A DNA stretch of 64,000 nucleotides, taken from Exiguobacterium sibiricum 7-3. GTDB lineage: Bacteria; Bacillota; Bacilli; Exiguobacteriales; Exiguobacteriaceae. A program made the position numbers and the translations under genes. This document shows positions 34,719 through 45,445 of this stretch, piece by piece. The notes below the pieces were generated by a model. It had not been told where the DNA came from and did no database searches. It was given only the letters and a program-made list of their open reading frames with translations. The stretch spans positions 1,563,971-1,627,970 of the forward strand of contig NZ_KK211190.1 of assembly GCF_000620865.1 (NCBI RefSeq), written 5' to 3'. Each line of letters opens with the position of its first letter. Within the stretch, counting starts at the first letter, position 1.

Positions 34719-34920
34719 TCCGAACTTCCTTCTTTCTTTTTCTGATTTTCCTTACTTCCTTACTTTTCTTATTTATAGCGTAACATACTTCCAATTTAAT
34801 TCCGAGTACTTTGCTTTGAATTAAACAAAAGAATCGATTCCCTCGCTTAAATCCGCCTTCAGACGGGCAATCTTTCATGTCGGTTGTTCTATACTGACAG
34901 AAAGAAAGGAGGGATTGATC

Positions 34921-35391
34921 ATGAAAAAATGGCGTCTCGTGTATTTGCAACTGGTTTTCACTGGAATGCTGATTGGTTTGTTCGGATTAGCAGGAGTCGC
35001 GATTTCCCTGTTTATTAAAAGAGCACAAAAAGGATTCTCACTGGATATTTTACTGGATAAACCGGGTTATTTTATTTTGATGGCGGGACTATTAGCATTC
35101 ATCCCTTGTCTGATTGCCTTCATCCATATCTTGAAAATTCTTCGTTCCCTCAAATCGAACGCAACCGTTACACCGATTGCCGCTTCATTCGGGATCATCA
35201 CCATGTGTGGTTATCTCATAAGTGCCGTCGCACTCTGTTTATTTCCTGTCATGTTCATCGTCGCCGACCGTGATGATGCGCCCGCTCTCATTCTTTTTGC
35301 TTTCCTGCTGATTTTGATCCCCTTTACATTCAGCGTAATCAGTTCGCTTCTACAGTCACTTCTACAGAAATCGGATTCACGTCCTGAATAA
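34921..35391 (+). CDS. membrane protein, unknown
   Basis: 156 residues from ATG 34921, eight bases after GGAGG. Four hydrophobic helices (about 8-32, 48-70, 84-110, 120-146) with short loops and a polar tail 'QKSDSRPE'. No motif I recognise. Divergent from the AbrB gene; 84 bases before the MFS gene on the same strand. Confidence 0.7.
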   Translation: MKKWRLVYLQLVFTGMLIGLFGLAGVAISLFIKRAQKGFSLDILLDKPGYFILMAGLLAFIPCLIAFIHILKILRSLKSNATVTPIAASFGIITMCGYLISAVALCLFPVMFIVADRDDAPALILFAFLLILIPFTFSVISSLLQSLLQKSDSRPE

Positions 35392-35475
35392 GTAATTGAA
35401 TTCTCGTATAGCACATCATCCACACTTCCTGTATACTTTTGGTAAAATATGTATGACTAAAGTAGGTGGACTATC

Positions 35476-36687
35476 GTGTCTCGCACTTCAACGCTACTTC
35501 TCTCATTCGGTATCTCCCAGTTCGGAGATTTTGTGTATTTAGTCGCCATCAATGTTTACCTCTATCAATTGACCGGATCAGCCGCTGCGGTCGCCGGTCT
35601 TTGGATCATTGGTCCACTTGCCTCCCTGTTCATGAAATTTTGGGCCGGCAGCGTGATTGACCGGGTCGATGTCCGGCGATGGTTGATTGGAACAGATGCG
35701 ATCCGTGCACTGCTCGTTGCCTTAATTCCCCTGATTTCGACGTTACCGTTGATTTACCTGACATTGTTCGGACTTGCGCTCGTCAAAGCGTTTTTTGAAC
35801 CAGCCGCAATCAGTTATCTGACGCAAATCGTCCCGGAAAACAGCCGCAAATCGTTTAATGCGTACCGGAGTCTGATTACATCAAGTGCTTTTTTGATTGG
35901 TCCGGCCATCGCCGGATTATTGTTGCTTATCGCAACACCGGGAGTGGCTATCTGGATCAACGCGGTGTCGTTCCTCGTATCCGGTCTGTTACTGCTTACT
36001 TTGCCGTCTGTTCCGCACGCAGCATCTACTCCAAAACTACAGGTCGGGGATCTCGCAACAGATTGGCGGACTGTGAGCCGCTTCAGCCGTACCAATCGTT
36101 TCGTTTGTCTGATTTACATACTCGGGATTCTGTCCATGAGTCTCGCTCTCGCGATGGATGCCCAGGAAGTCGTGTTTCTACAGACAGTCGTCGGTCTGAC
36201 CACAACCGATTACGGACTTCTGATCAGCATCACGGGAATTGGTTCCATTCTCGGTGGTCTGACCGTGGCACGTTTTGCGAACCGGCTGTCGCTCAAGGCA
36301 TTACTCGTCAGCGGTTATCTGTTTGTTGCGCTCGGTTACTTACTTTATGCGACTGCCGACTCATTCCTGATGGTGACGGTCGGATTTTTGTTACTCGGCT
36401 TTTTTAATACGTTTTCCGGAACCGGTTTCCTGACGTTTTACCAAAACAATGTCCCGCACGATTTGATTGGCCGCTTCACGAGCCTGTATGGTCTTGGTCA
36501 AAGCCTGGTTCAAATCCTGTTCATTTTAGTGATTGGTTTTACCGGTGATGTGCTCCCGCTTCGGTTCAGCATCATCGTTGCCGCCGTCCTGCTTGCGGGA
36601 CTGAGTGTCGTGCTGATTGTTAGTGTTCTGCGATCAAACAAGGAAGCATTTTTCCGCGAAGATCAGACAACAAAACAAATTTCTTAA
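35476..36687 (+). CDS. MFS transporter (MFS_3/EntS-like)
   Basis: 403 residues with 12 helices, starting at GTG 35476 six bases after AGGTGG. Loop 2-3 reads 'GSVIDRVDVRRWLIGTDAIRALLVALIP', the layout of the MFS_3 group that includes siderophore and macrolide exporters. Followed at 32 bases by a nitrilase-like gene on the same strand. Substrate unknown. Confidence 0.88.
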   Translation: MSRTSTLLLSFGISQFGDFVYLVAINVYLYQLTGSAAAVAGLWIIGPLASLFMKFWAGSVIDRVDVRRWLIGTDAIRALLVALIPLISTLPLIYLTLFGLALVKAFFEPAAISYLTQIVPENSRKSFNAYRSLITSSAFLIGPAIAGLLLLIATPGVAIWINAVSFLVSGLLLLTLPSVPHAASTPKLQVGDLATDWRTVSRFSRTNRFVCLIYILGILSMSLALAMDAQEVVFLQTVVGLTTTDYGLLISITGIGSILGGLTVARFANRLSLKALLVSGYLFVALGYLLYATADSFLMVTVGFLLLGFFNTFSGTGFLTFYQNNVPHDLIGRFTSLYGLGQSLVQILFILVIGFTGDVLPLRFSIIVAAVLLAGLSVVLIVSVLRSNKEAFFREDQTTKQIS

Positions 36688-36719
36688 TTCCTACACTACT
36701 TATAAGGATGTGCTCCACT

Positions 36720-37382
36720 ATGAAAATTTTAATCGGCCAACCAAAACAAGAAACCCAACTCGAACAATTACGACGTGAGATTGCCGCCTATCCGGACATC
36801 AATCTCCTTCTCTATCCGGAAGGGTATTGCCGCGAGACAGATGTCGCGACGTTGCGCCAGTTAGCAAAACAGTATGCGACGATCATCGTGACCGGTTACC
36901 GCGACGCAAACCGTTTGGACCGGGCACTGATTATCAATGCAGAAGGAGAGCTCCTGCTCGACCGGGCGAAGACACCGGAAGCGGGTCCGCTCTATACGCC
37001 GTCGACCGCCATCGTTGCCGGGCAAGCAGCCGGATATCTGCTTTGCCGCGAGGTTTTTCTCGGACTCGATGGTCTGAAGCACGATACGGTGGATATCATC
37101 TTTAATCCAATCGGTGTCGGAATGTTTAGTGAGGAACAATACACGGACTGGTCCGGTGAAGCACAAAAAATCAGCCGCCAGCAATCAGCACTGTTCATCG
37201 GAACGAGTCACGCCGACGGGTCATACCGGAACTGCGGCTTCTCGATTCCGACGGCGTTTGCCTTTGACGCGACCGGGGAAGCCATCTTCCTCTCAAAAGA
37301 TGATCCACGGACGCGGATTCTTGATACGGTGACGCATACGGTTGAATTCGTGGATGCTTCATCCGTCGAGCAGACAATGTAA
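36720..37382 (+). CDS. carbon-nitrogen hydrolase (nitrilase superfamily)
   Basis: 220 residues from ATG 36720 after AAGGATG. The superfamily's Glu-Lys-Cys triad is visible: Glu34 in 'YPEGY', Lys84 in 'RAKTPE', Cys109 in 'LLCREVF'. Shorter than typical nitrilases or omega-amidases (about 260-300), with shortened connecting segments. Hydrolyses a non-peptide C-N bond, probably an amide. Same strand as and close to the MFS gene, perhaps co-transcribed. Confidence 0.85.
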   Translation: MKILIGQPKQETQLEQLRREIAAYPDINLLLYPEGYCRETDVATLRQLAKQYATIIVTGYRDANRLDRALIINAEGELLLDRAKTPEAGPLYTPSTAIVAGQAAGYLLCREVFLGLDGLKHDTVDIIFNPIGVGMFSEEQYTDWSGEAQKISRQQSALFIGTSHADGSYRNCGFSIPTAFAFDATGEAIFLSKDDPRTRILDTVTHTVEFVDASSVEQTM

Positions 37383-37387
37383 TCAGA

Positions 37388-37423
37388 AAAACCCCCAAAC
37401 CGGCAAACCGGATTGGGGGTTTT
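37388..37423. terminator. bidirectional terminator
   Basis: 16-base arms 37388-37403 and 37408-37423 with one mismatch, between convergent genes. Confidence 0.85.
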
Positions 37424-37426
37424 GAC

Positions 37427-38032
37427 TCATTGATGTTGTTTCGTCTGTTGTGTCGACCCTTGGCGCAACATGGCATACTCATCCCGTAACATCGAATACA
37501 TCTTGACGTCGTGAAACGCTTCTTTGATGAAGATTAACCGGCGTAACGTTCCTTCGTACTTCATGCCGACTTTTTCCATCACCCGGGCGGAACCGATGTT
37601 GCCTTCCATGCACCGCGCTTGAATCCGTTCGAGCTTGAGTTCCTCAAAACCGAACGCCATGACGCATTCGACCGCTTCCGTGACGATGCCTTTGCCCCAG
37701 AACTGACGCGATAACGCATAACCGAGTTCCGCTTGTTCATTGTCATCGAGCAACAAATGAATAAAGTCAATCGTCCCGATCATCTTGCCGGTTTCCTTCC
37801 AAACGATCGCCCATGGTGCTTCTTTCCCCTGTTCGTAGTTCGACAGGACGTAGTTCAGAAACTGCTCTGCCTGCTCAATCGTTTGATTGGCACTCCACGT
37901 CACGTAACGGGCGGTTTCCTCGTCTTGTGTGTATTCAAATAGATCGTCGAGATCTTTCACTTGCAGTGGTCGCAACACCAATCGTTCGGTCTCAAGGACC
38001 GGTAAGTGTTGGTAAAATTCCGTTGATGTCAT
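37427..38032 (-). CDS. GNAT N-acetyltransferase, RimJ/RimL type
   Basis: 201 residues: 'LETERLVLRPLQVKDLDDLFEY' is the classic RimJ/RimL opening, followed by 'AELGYALSRQFWGKGIVTEAV' (acetyl-CoA loop) and 'NIGSARVMEKVGMKYEGTLRR'. Such enzymes acetylate ribosomal protein N-termini or, in other members, small amines or antibiotics. Divergent from the acetyltransferase at 38122. Confidence 0.92.
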   Translation of the reverse strand: MTSTEFYQHLPVLETERLVLRPLQVKDLDDLFEYTQDEETARYVTWSANQTIEQAEQFLNYVLSNYEQGKEAPWAIVWKETGKMIGTIDFIHLLLDDNEQAELGYALSRQFWGKGIVTEAVECVMAFGFEELKLERIQARCMEGNIGSARVMEKVGMKYEGTLRRLIFIKEAFHDVKMYSMLRDEYAMLRQGSTQQTKQHQ

Positions 38033-38121
38033 ATTCGTTCCCCCGTTCTTTTTTTACATTATATAGAAAAAATAACAGGAATGCGATACAGTGGAGAAAA
38101 TTATATCCGGAGGTACAAGTT

Positions 38122-38592
38122 ATGACATTTCAAGCTGTCCCGATGACGGTTGAACAGGCAACTGCGATTCTGAAGTGGACCTATCCGCCGCCGTACGATT
38201 TTTACAATATGGAGACGTCGGAGGAAGCGTATGCCGAACTGCTCGACGGTTCCTATCAGGCCGTCATCGATCAAGCACAACTGGTCGGCTTCTTCTGTAC
38301 CGGCCGATCAGCTCAAGTACCACCCGGTCGTTCACTTCACCTGTATCCAGATGACTACTTGGATATCGGACTCGGCCGTCAGCCAAAACTGACCGGGCAA
38401 GGAACTGGTTTTACCTTTTGTTCGTTTGTTCTCGATACCGCCAAATCCCAGACTTCCTTACCCCTTCGTTTGACCGTCGCGACATTTAACGAACGGGCGA
38501 TTCACCTGTATGAACAGCTCGGGTTTCGGCGCCAATCGACTTTTTCAACAGCTCACTCCACGTTTCTCATTATGACGCAATTTCATGCGTAA
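38122..38592 (+). CDS. GNAT family N-acetyltransferase
   Basis: 156 residues from ATG 38122, eight bases after GGAGG; the open frame upstream lies in the divergent promoter region. Contains a GNAT fold ('DIGLGRQPKLTGQGTGFTFCSFVLDTA' as the acetyl-CoA loop and 'NERAIHLYEQLGFRRQSTF' near the end). Substrate unknown. Confidence 0.88.
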   Translation: MTFQAVPMTVEQATAILKWTYPPPYDFYNMETSEEAYAELLDGSYQAVIDQAQLVGFFCTGRSAQVPPGRSLHLYPDDYLDIGLGRQPKLTGQGTGFTFCSFVLDTAKSQTSLPLRLTVATFNERAIHLYEQLGFRRQSTFSTAHSTFLIMTQFHA

Positions 38593-38627
38593 AACGCCAT
38601 TCCGATTCTATGCCGGAGTGGCGTTTT
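38591..38627. terminator. bidirectional terminator
   Basis: 14-base arms 38591-38604 and 38614-38627 with one G-T pair, then TTTTTT, between convergent reading directions. Confidence 0.82.
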
Positions 38628-38630
38628 TTG

Positions 38631-39110
38631 TTACTGCCGTTGTTTGTTCTTTACCGTTTCCACTGTTTGAAAGACATTCGAATACATGGCGGTAATATGT
38701 CCCTTCGTTTTGACATCGTTGTATAACCCGTACGTCCAAAACAAGGTCTTTTTCCCGTTTAAGTAACCGGCTGCATAATCGGTCGTCTCCCCCGCCGCTT
38801 CCTTGTACGAAATCCAGTCCGCGATGAACGGCACATGCCCCTTATTCGACCCGATGAAAAACGTCGGAATTCGCATTTTCAAGTAGGTATCGGCATACTC
38901 GCCTTGATCCGCTTCCAGTAATTTATTCGGCATGATCAGTACAGCGTCGAACGTCGAAGCGACCTGCTTGCGATTTTTTAATTCAGCGAATGAAATTTCC
39001 TCTAGACGGACGTTGTCTTCCCGGACTTCAGGTGCTTTCCCGATATAGGCAATGTGTAAGTATTCGCCCGTATACCGAGGGAAGTCGGGCTCTTTCGGTT
39101 GTCCGATTCC
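38631..39110 (-). pseudogene. truncated gene, probably a lipoprotein that lost its signal peptide
   Basis: The C-terminal ~155 codons look like a coherent protein ('EYLHIAYIGKAP', 'EEISFAELKNRKQVASTFDAVLIM', 'IPTFFIGSNKGHVPFIADW'). The upstream part of the frame (to ATG 39140) is only the nucleosidase gene read out of frame. The residues at the joint, 'SSCGIGQPKEPDF', look like what follows a lipobox Cys, so the signal peptide was probably lost in a deletion. No start of its own with a binding site is seen. Confidence 0.6.
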
Positions 39111-39570
39111 ACATGACGACCGCGCGGTCAGCCGTCCCAATCGTCCCGTTACCTTTAATGCCGTATTTCAGCACATCGATTTCAACGATGAACGACGGTT
39201 TCAGCAACGGCTCGACTTCCTTCACCGTACAGTCATATTGAACCGCTCGGTCCGGAATGAGGATGTCAAGTACGTCAAACCGTTCGTCGATCCCAGCGCA
39301 TGTCCCGACGACAAGCACTTTCTGAAGTGAAAAACGCGCCAGCATGTACTGGTTACCGCCGACCCCGTTTACTTTCCGGACACCGGTGCTGTAAAAAACG
39401 ACAGGTTTCCCGTTGATTGTCCGGCAAAAGTATTCCCCGTACGGGTACGTGATCCGTTCCGTTTCTTTCACGTGAAAGTAATCTAACGTCGCTTCAAACT
39501 CCCAAACCGTCGCAATGCTGATACCCACCATGAAGCGGTTCTTGCCAATCGCCTCCGAACTCAATCCCAT
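39028..39570 (-). pseudogene. truncated nucleoside phosphorylase/MTA nucleosidase-like gene
   Basis: 180 codons. Residues 1-163 fit the PNP/UDP fold: 'VGTCAGID', 'LDILIPDRAVQYDC' and 'GNGTIGTADRAVVMW'. The last ~17 residues are unrelated, and the C-terminal ~60 residues with the 'E-A-A-A-V' active-site segment are missing. It runs into the fragment of the neighbouring gene in another frame, so a deletion probably joined the two. Overlaps the preceding gene by 10 bases. Likely inactive. Confidence 0.7.
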
Positions 39571-40058
39571 TTCCCCTCTTCATCCATCCAATTCCGCCGC
39601 TTCAAGTCAAACGTTTCTCCTTCGTCGTGGACATTAAAATAGGCAGGCAGTTGAACCCGCTCTCCACCGGCTTGTTGCCAACACGTGCTGAACCAATCCG
39701 CAAAGAGTTGTCGCTCCTGTTCGATCAAGATTTCTTCATTTTCCTCATGGAACACATCAAAGTCATCCGATTGTTTCGGTGTAACGTGATAATACACCGC
39801 CTCGTCGAGCATCGATTTACTGCCGGCAAAGCCCGGCGTCCCGTCTTCTTCAAACACTTCATTTGCTTCTCGGTCCATCGAAAAGAACATGATTGATAGA
39901 TCATGCCGCGACGGTTCGATAAACGCAGAAAAATCTAGCAGTTCGACATCCTGTGCAAAGTTCGCCTCTGCGATTGTCTTCAAATTTTTGACCAGCACGT
40001 CTGTGTGCTGCGCAAGATTCGTTTTGATTGAAGCTAAATACTCATCAACTGTAAACAT
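39561..40058 (-). CDS. acidic cytoplasmic protein, unknown
   Basis: 165 residues from ATG 40058-40056, seven to eight bases after GGAGG; another ATG six codons upstream lies in that site. Strongly acidic, no signal peptide or helices, with aromatic-rich stretches ('LDEAVYYHVTPKQSDDFDVFHEE', 'FADWFSTCWQQAGG'). Resembles SMI1/DUF4303-type immunity or housekeeping proteins only in style. First gene of a small operon with the broken nucleosidase. Confidence 0.7.
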   Translation of the reverse strand: MFTVDEYLASIKTNLAQHTDVLVKNLKTIAEANFAQDVELLDFSAFIEPSRHDLSIMFFSMDREANEVFEEDGTPGFAGSKSMLDEAVYYHVTPKQSDDFDVFHEENEEILIEQERQLFADWFSTCWQQAGGERVQLPAYFNVHDEGETFDLKRRNWMDEEGKWD

Positions 40059-40196
40059 ATGTATAACCTCCATCATATTTTTGAATCATCCTGTATTTAG
40101 GATGATTTTTATTAATCCATACAAAAAATGGATGACATCTTCTTTATCATCCTGTCTTTCGCTTGATCAAGCAAGTCTTTTTTCGATACAACAAAT

Positions 40197-40223
40197 AACC
40201 TCCACCCGCTTCAGGTGGAGGTT
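40197..40223 (-). terminator. terminator after bglA
   Basis: Ten-base arms AACCTCCACC (40197-40206) and GGTGGAGGTT (40214-40223), eight bases beyond the bglA stop on the minus strand; T-run is short. Confidence 0.65.
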
Positions 40224-40230
40224 TGCCGGC

Positions 40231-41706
<1,476 letters not shown>

Positions 41707-41716
41707 CTATTCTCTC

Positions 41717-43615
41717 TTATTTAACAATCGTTAAAATCGCCGTATTGGCTTCGACCGTACCGGCGTCTGTCGCCAACACTTCCGCGTAACTGGACGCGTT
41801 CGTGACAATGACGGGTGTGATCGTCTGTAAGCCATGCTGTTCGATTGCAGAGGCGTCAAACGTCAACAGCGTTTGACCCACTTCGACATGTGCTCCGTCT
41901 TCAACGTGTAACGTAAACGGTTTTCCGTCCAAGCCGACGGTTTCGAGACCGACGTGAATCAACACTTCGACACCACTTGTCGACCGGAGACCAATCGTGT
42001 GTTTCGTCGGCGCAATCATGACGACAGTCCCAGCGAACGGTGCGACGACCGTGTTGCCAGTCGGACGAATCGCGACACCTTGTCCCATCGCTCCCGAGGC
42101 AAAGACTTCATCTGGTACGTCAGACAGTGGCACGACTTGTCCGGCCAGTGGTGCTTGAATCGTTTCTTCGTTCGTCAACGTCGCACTGACTTCTTGTGCC
42201 GGCACCGGTGTCGCAGGTGTCGTCGTGACCGAGACGACTTTCTCTTCACCAAAACCGAGAATTTGAATCAAGACGATCGGTAAAATCAAGGCAATCGCCG
42301 TTCCGATCAACAATCCGACGATCGACGACGGATAGTCGGAACTGATGCCGTTGACGAGCGTCAATGGTCCAGGCAGACCGGCGTAGGCGAAGTAATACGG
42401 TTTGAAGAAACTCGCGACGACTGCTCCGACCGCGCCCGAGATACAGCCGTAGATGAACGGTTTCTTAAAGCGTAACGTCACGCCGTAAATCGCCGGTTCG
42501 GTAATTCCGAAAATCCCGGTCAGACCGGCTGAGACACCAACCTTTTTCGTTTCTTTGTTGCGTGTTTTTAAAATGACACCGATGACGGCACCGACCTGGG
42601 CGATGACGGCAATCGTCTGATACGCCTGGAACGAATCCCGACCATATTGTTCGAAGTTCGCCAGGACCATCGGTGTGACGCCCCAGTGGACACCAAAGAT
42701 GACGATAATCTGCCAAAAACCACCGATGATCAATCCGGCTAGCGCCGGTGCATTTTCTGCTAAATAATTGTATCCGTTTGCAATTCCTTCCGCTCCGAGT
42801 GTCGTAATCGGACCGATGACGAGAATCGTCAGCGGCACCATGATGACCATACAGAAGAACGGGACGAACAACGGTTTGATGACGTCATTGATTGTCCGGT
42901 TCAGGAATTTTTCAAGATAAGACAACAACCAGACGAGGAACAACGGTGGCAAGACCGATGACGTGTAGGTCGTACCCGATAAGGCGATGCCGATGAATGA
43001 AATCGATTCACCGGATGTGACCCGTCCGGCCATCTCGGCCCAAGTCGGGCTGACGAGTGCCGCACTACAGGCGACGGCGATGAACTGATTGACTTTAAAG
43101 TGGTTCGCTGCCGTGATGGCAATGAAAATCGGCAGGAACGTAAACGGTGCCCATGAGATAAAGCTGAACACTTCATATGTTCCCGTCGCGGCAAAGTCTT
43201 TAAACACAAGCGAAATTAAGATGAGTGCCCCTTGCAGGATACCGGCCGCTGCCAAGATATAGACGAACGGTGCAAAGACGGCGGACATCGTCGCGATGAT
43301 CCGGTTCAAGATGGTTCCTTTCGGTGCTTCGGTTCCCTGATCCAAATTCCCGTCCTCTAATGAAACAAGTGGCCGGAATGCTTCATACACTTCCCCGACA
43401 TGCTGTCCGATGACGACCTGGAACTGACCGCCTGACTCGACGACCGTGATGACACCCGGTAAAGCAGCGACCTGGTCTTTCGCCTTCGCATCCGACCGCT
43501 TCAACACTAACCGTAGCCGAGTCGCACACCGCGCGACACTGATGATATTGTCCTCGCCGCCGACTGCCTCCAAAATTGAATGCGCCAGCTGCTGATAATC
43601 CCGCACTTTACTCAT
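41717..43615 (-). CDS. bglP: PTS beta-glucoside transporter, EIIBCA
   Basis: 632 residues with all three domains. EIIB (1-90) has phospho-Cys30 in 'SVARCATRLR'. EIIC (about 105-460) has roughly ten helices. A Thr/Pro/Ala linker leads to EIIA (about 480-632) with the His in 'VLIHVGLETVGLDG'. Imports and phosphorylates beta-glucosides at the expense of phosphoenolpyruvate. First gene of the operon with bglA; divergent from the GntR regulator. Confidence 0.95.
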   Translation of the reverse strand: MSKVRDYQQLAHSILEAVGGEDNIISVARCATRLRLVLKRSDAKAKDQVAALPGVITVVESGGQFQVVIGQHVGEVYEAFRPLVSLEDGNLDQGTEAPKGTILNRIIATMSAVFAPFVYILAAAGILQGALILISLVFKDFAATGTYEVFSFISWAPFTFLPIFIAITAANHFKVNQFIAVACSAALVSPTWAEMAGRVTSGESISFIGIALSGTTYTSSVLPPLFLVWLLSYLEKFLNRTINDVIKPLFVPFFCMVIMVPLTILVIGPITTLGAEGIANGYNYLAENAPALAGLIIGGFWQIIVIFGVHWGVTPMVLANFEQYGRDSFQAYQTIAVIAQVGAVIGVILKTRNKETKKVGVSAGLTGIFGITEPAIYGVTLRFKKPFIYGCISGAVGAVVASFFKPYYFAYAGLPGPLTLVNGISSDYPSSIVGLLIGTAIALILPIVLIQILGFGEEKVVSVTTTPATPVPAQEVSATLTNEETIQAPLAGQVVPLSDVPDEVFASGAMGQGVAIRPTGNTVVAPFAGTVVMIAPTKHTIGLRSTSGVEVLIHVGLETVGLDGKPFTLHVEDGAHVEVGQTLLTFDASAIEQHGLQTITPVIVTNASSYAEVLATDAGTVEANTAILTIVK

Positions 43616-43662
43616 CCCTGAACCTCCTTATGTTGTAAATCCGAATCGTACATCCTTATTAT

Positions 43663-43680
43663 AATTGTACATGTACAATT
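43663..43680. promoter_or_regulatory. GntR-type operator upstream of bglP
   Basis: AATTGTACATGTACAATT, a perfect 18-base palindrome, 48 bases upstream of bglP and 102 upstream of the regulator. GntR/HutC-family regulators commonly bind AT-flanked palindromes of this sort. Confidence 0.7.
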
Positions 43681-43781
43681 TATCAATCCATATTTAATTT
43701 AATTATTTGAATAATGTAGTTCAAAATCATCTTATGCTATAGTAAAAAAGTAGAACAATTACTGGAAAATGAGGGTGAACC

Positions 43782-44492
43782 ATGCTGAAATACCAACAGA
43801 CGGCGACGGAAATCGAAGCTTATATTGAACGACATGCCTTACAGCAAGGCGACAAACTACCGGTTCTCGATCAATTGATCCGTCAATTCGAGGTCAGCAA
43901 GACGACGATGACGAAAGCACTGGAATTATTGGAGCGAAAAGGGACCATCTTTCAAGTCCGCGGCAGCGGAATTTTTGTCCGCAAGACAAATCGGAAAGGC
44001 TATATCGAGCTGTTTTCGACGCAAGGATTTAAACAAAATTTAGTCGAGCACGACATCAAATCCAAAGTACTGTCGTTTGAGTTGATCCCGTGCCCGGAAG
44101 AAATCATCGAAAACCTGGGGAGTGCTCCCGGCGAAATGGTCTATGCCATTAAACGGATCCGCTATATCGACGACAACATCATGTGCCTCGAAGAGTCCTA
44201 TTACCGTCAAGCAATTGTCCCTTATTTGAACCGAGAAATCGTCGAACAGTCGATTTTTGAATATCTGGAGACAGCACTCGGACTGAATATCGGGTTCTCG
44301 GATATGTACATGCATGTCGGCAAGTTGCCGGACTCGATTGCGCAACACTTGGAGCTAAAAGCCGGTGATCCGGCATTGACGGTCGAGACGATCTTCCACT
44401 TGACGAATGGTCGTCCGTTCGACTATTCCGTCATTACCTATCATTATGAGCACTCGCAATTCGTCGTTCAGGCGAACGGCTTGTATTTATGA
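43782..44492 (+). CDS. GntR/HutC family regulator of beta-glucoside operon
   Basis: 236 residues. N-terminal winged helix ('GDKLPVLDQLIRQFEVSKTTMTKALELLERKGTIFQVRGSGIFV'), then a UTRA effector domain (about 80-236) with 'FSTQGFKQNLVEHDIKSKVLSFE' and 'GEMVYAIKRIRYIDD'. Divergent from the bgl operon with a palindrome between, so it most likely represses bglPA until a phosphorylated sugar binds. It replaces the LicT/BglG antiterminator often linked to such operons; no RAT hairpin was noticed. Confidence 0.92.
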   Translation: MLKYQQTATEIEAYIERHALQQGDKLPVLDQLIRQFEVSKTTMTKALELLERKGTIFQVRGSGIFVRKTNRKGYIELFSTQGFKQNLVEHDIKSKVLSFELIPCPEEIIENLGSAPGEMVYAIKRIRYIDDNIMCLEESYYRQAIVPYLNREIVEQSIFEYLETALGLNIGFSDMYMHVGKLPDSIAQHLELKAGDPALTVETIFHLTNGRPFDYSVITYHYEHSQFVVQANGLYL

Positions 44493-44505
44493 GGGGACTT
44501 GGAAC

Positions 44506-44952
44506 ATGAATCAAGAAGTGCTTTTTTATTACGCCATTCTCGCAGGCGGTTTTGTGCTGATTTTGCTGAGCATATTGGCATTTTTCTTGTTTCGTCATGA
44601 CAATGAGGCGAGATTCAAGCATTATATCGGGACCTTTCTGATGTTGTTGTGTGGTGTAGGACTGATTGTTTACACTGTTCCCAGCTTGAAATACATCGTT
44701 TTTCATGACTATGCGACAATTAAAGGAACCTGTACGGTGGAATACGATGATCAATCCAAGCCGCGGACGATTGATCTTTCTTTGGATAAAACAGGTGACT
44801 ATTTCAGTTTTCTTGATCGGGTCGAACTTGGGGCTTACGGACCGGACGTCCCGTATACGTGTCACGTGACGACTACAAAAGATCATGCATTTCCAATTTC
44901 TTACCGGATTTACGATTTCAAGACAGATAAGTTATTGTATTCATCTGAATAA
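44506..44952 (+). CDS. membrane protein, paralogue of gene at 45442
   Basis: 148 residues from ATG 44506 after GAGGGGA; the frame extends upstream inside the regulator gene. Two N-terminal helices (about 8-30 and 42-62), then an extracytoplasmic domain with 'FHDYATIKGTCTVEYDD' and 'YGPDVPYTCHVTTTKDHAFPISYRIYD', including two Cys likely to pair. No known family. Starts 13 bases after the regulator's stop. Confidence 0.72.
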   Translation: MNQEVLFYYAILAGGFVLILLSILAFFLFRHDNEARFKHYIGTFLMLLCGVGLIVYTVPSLKYIVFHDYATIKGTCTVEYDDQSKPRTIDLSLDKTGDYFSFLDRVELGAYGPDVPYTCHVTTTKDHAFPISYRIYDFKTDKLLYSSE

Positions 44953-44977
44953 CTCAAACTACTTCGAGGGTAGGAAT

Positions 44978-45445
44978 ATGACCATGACCATTAAAACCAA
45001 CCGATTGACGATTGTTCCTTATACGACTGAATGGACACCGCTCGTTCAGGAACAACGTTACGAGAACGGTCCTGAACTTGAACATCACTTGTCTGAATTG
45101 GCAGGGAATCCTGCCCTGCTCCACTGGGGCAGCTGGCTTGTTATTCGCCAGGACGGGAACATTATCGGGGACATCGGGTTTAAAGGACTGCCATCCGCAA
45201 ACAAAGAAGTGGAAATCGGCTATGGTTTATTGGAACTTTACCAAAACCACGGTTATGCAACGGAAGCCATCGACGCTCTTGTCGACTGGGCTTTGTCCCA
45301 CCTGGCCGTTGCGACTGTCTTAGCTGAAACATCGACGACGAATCATGCTTCAATCCGGATCTTGGAGAAAATTGGCTTCCAAAAAATCAATGCATCTGAT
45401 ACCGCACTGCACTGGTCACTCCATCAGGCGGTCGTATCCAAATGA
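44978..45445 (+). CDS. GNAT N-acetyltransferase
   Basis: 155 residues from ATG 44978 (a second ATG follows two codons on); the site is GAGGG. 'IIGDIGFKG', 'VEIGYGLLELYQNHGYATEAIDAL' and 'NHASIRILEKIGF' are the GNAT strands and acetyl-CoA loop of the RimJ/RimL group. Lies between two paralogous membrane proteins and overlaps the second by four bases, so the three are co-translated. Substrate unknown. Confidence 0.9.
   Translation: MTMTIKTNRLTIVPYTTEWTPLVQEQRYENGPELEHHLSELAGNPALLHWGSWLVIRQDGNIIGDIGFKGLPSANKEVEIGYGLLELYQNHGYATEAIDALVDWALSHLAVATVLAETSTTNHASIRILEKIGFQKINASDTALHWSLHQAVVSK

Noticed and set aside
40080-40115. AATCATCC/GGATGATT hairpin upstream of the gene at 39561 as a riboswitch
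   Set aside because: Simple short stem with no conserved riboswitch core; more likely a terminator or chance palindrome.
40197-40223. CCTCCACC/GGTGGAGG hairpin as a second TnpB right end
   Set aside because: Only the stem resembles 9025-9055; the neighbouring scaffold, TTCAA end and any TnpB residue are missing. It fits a bglA terminator.
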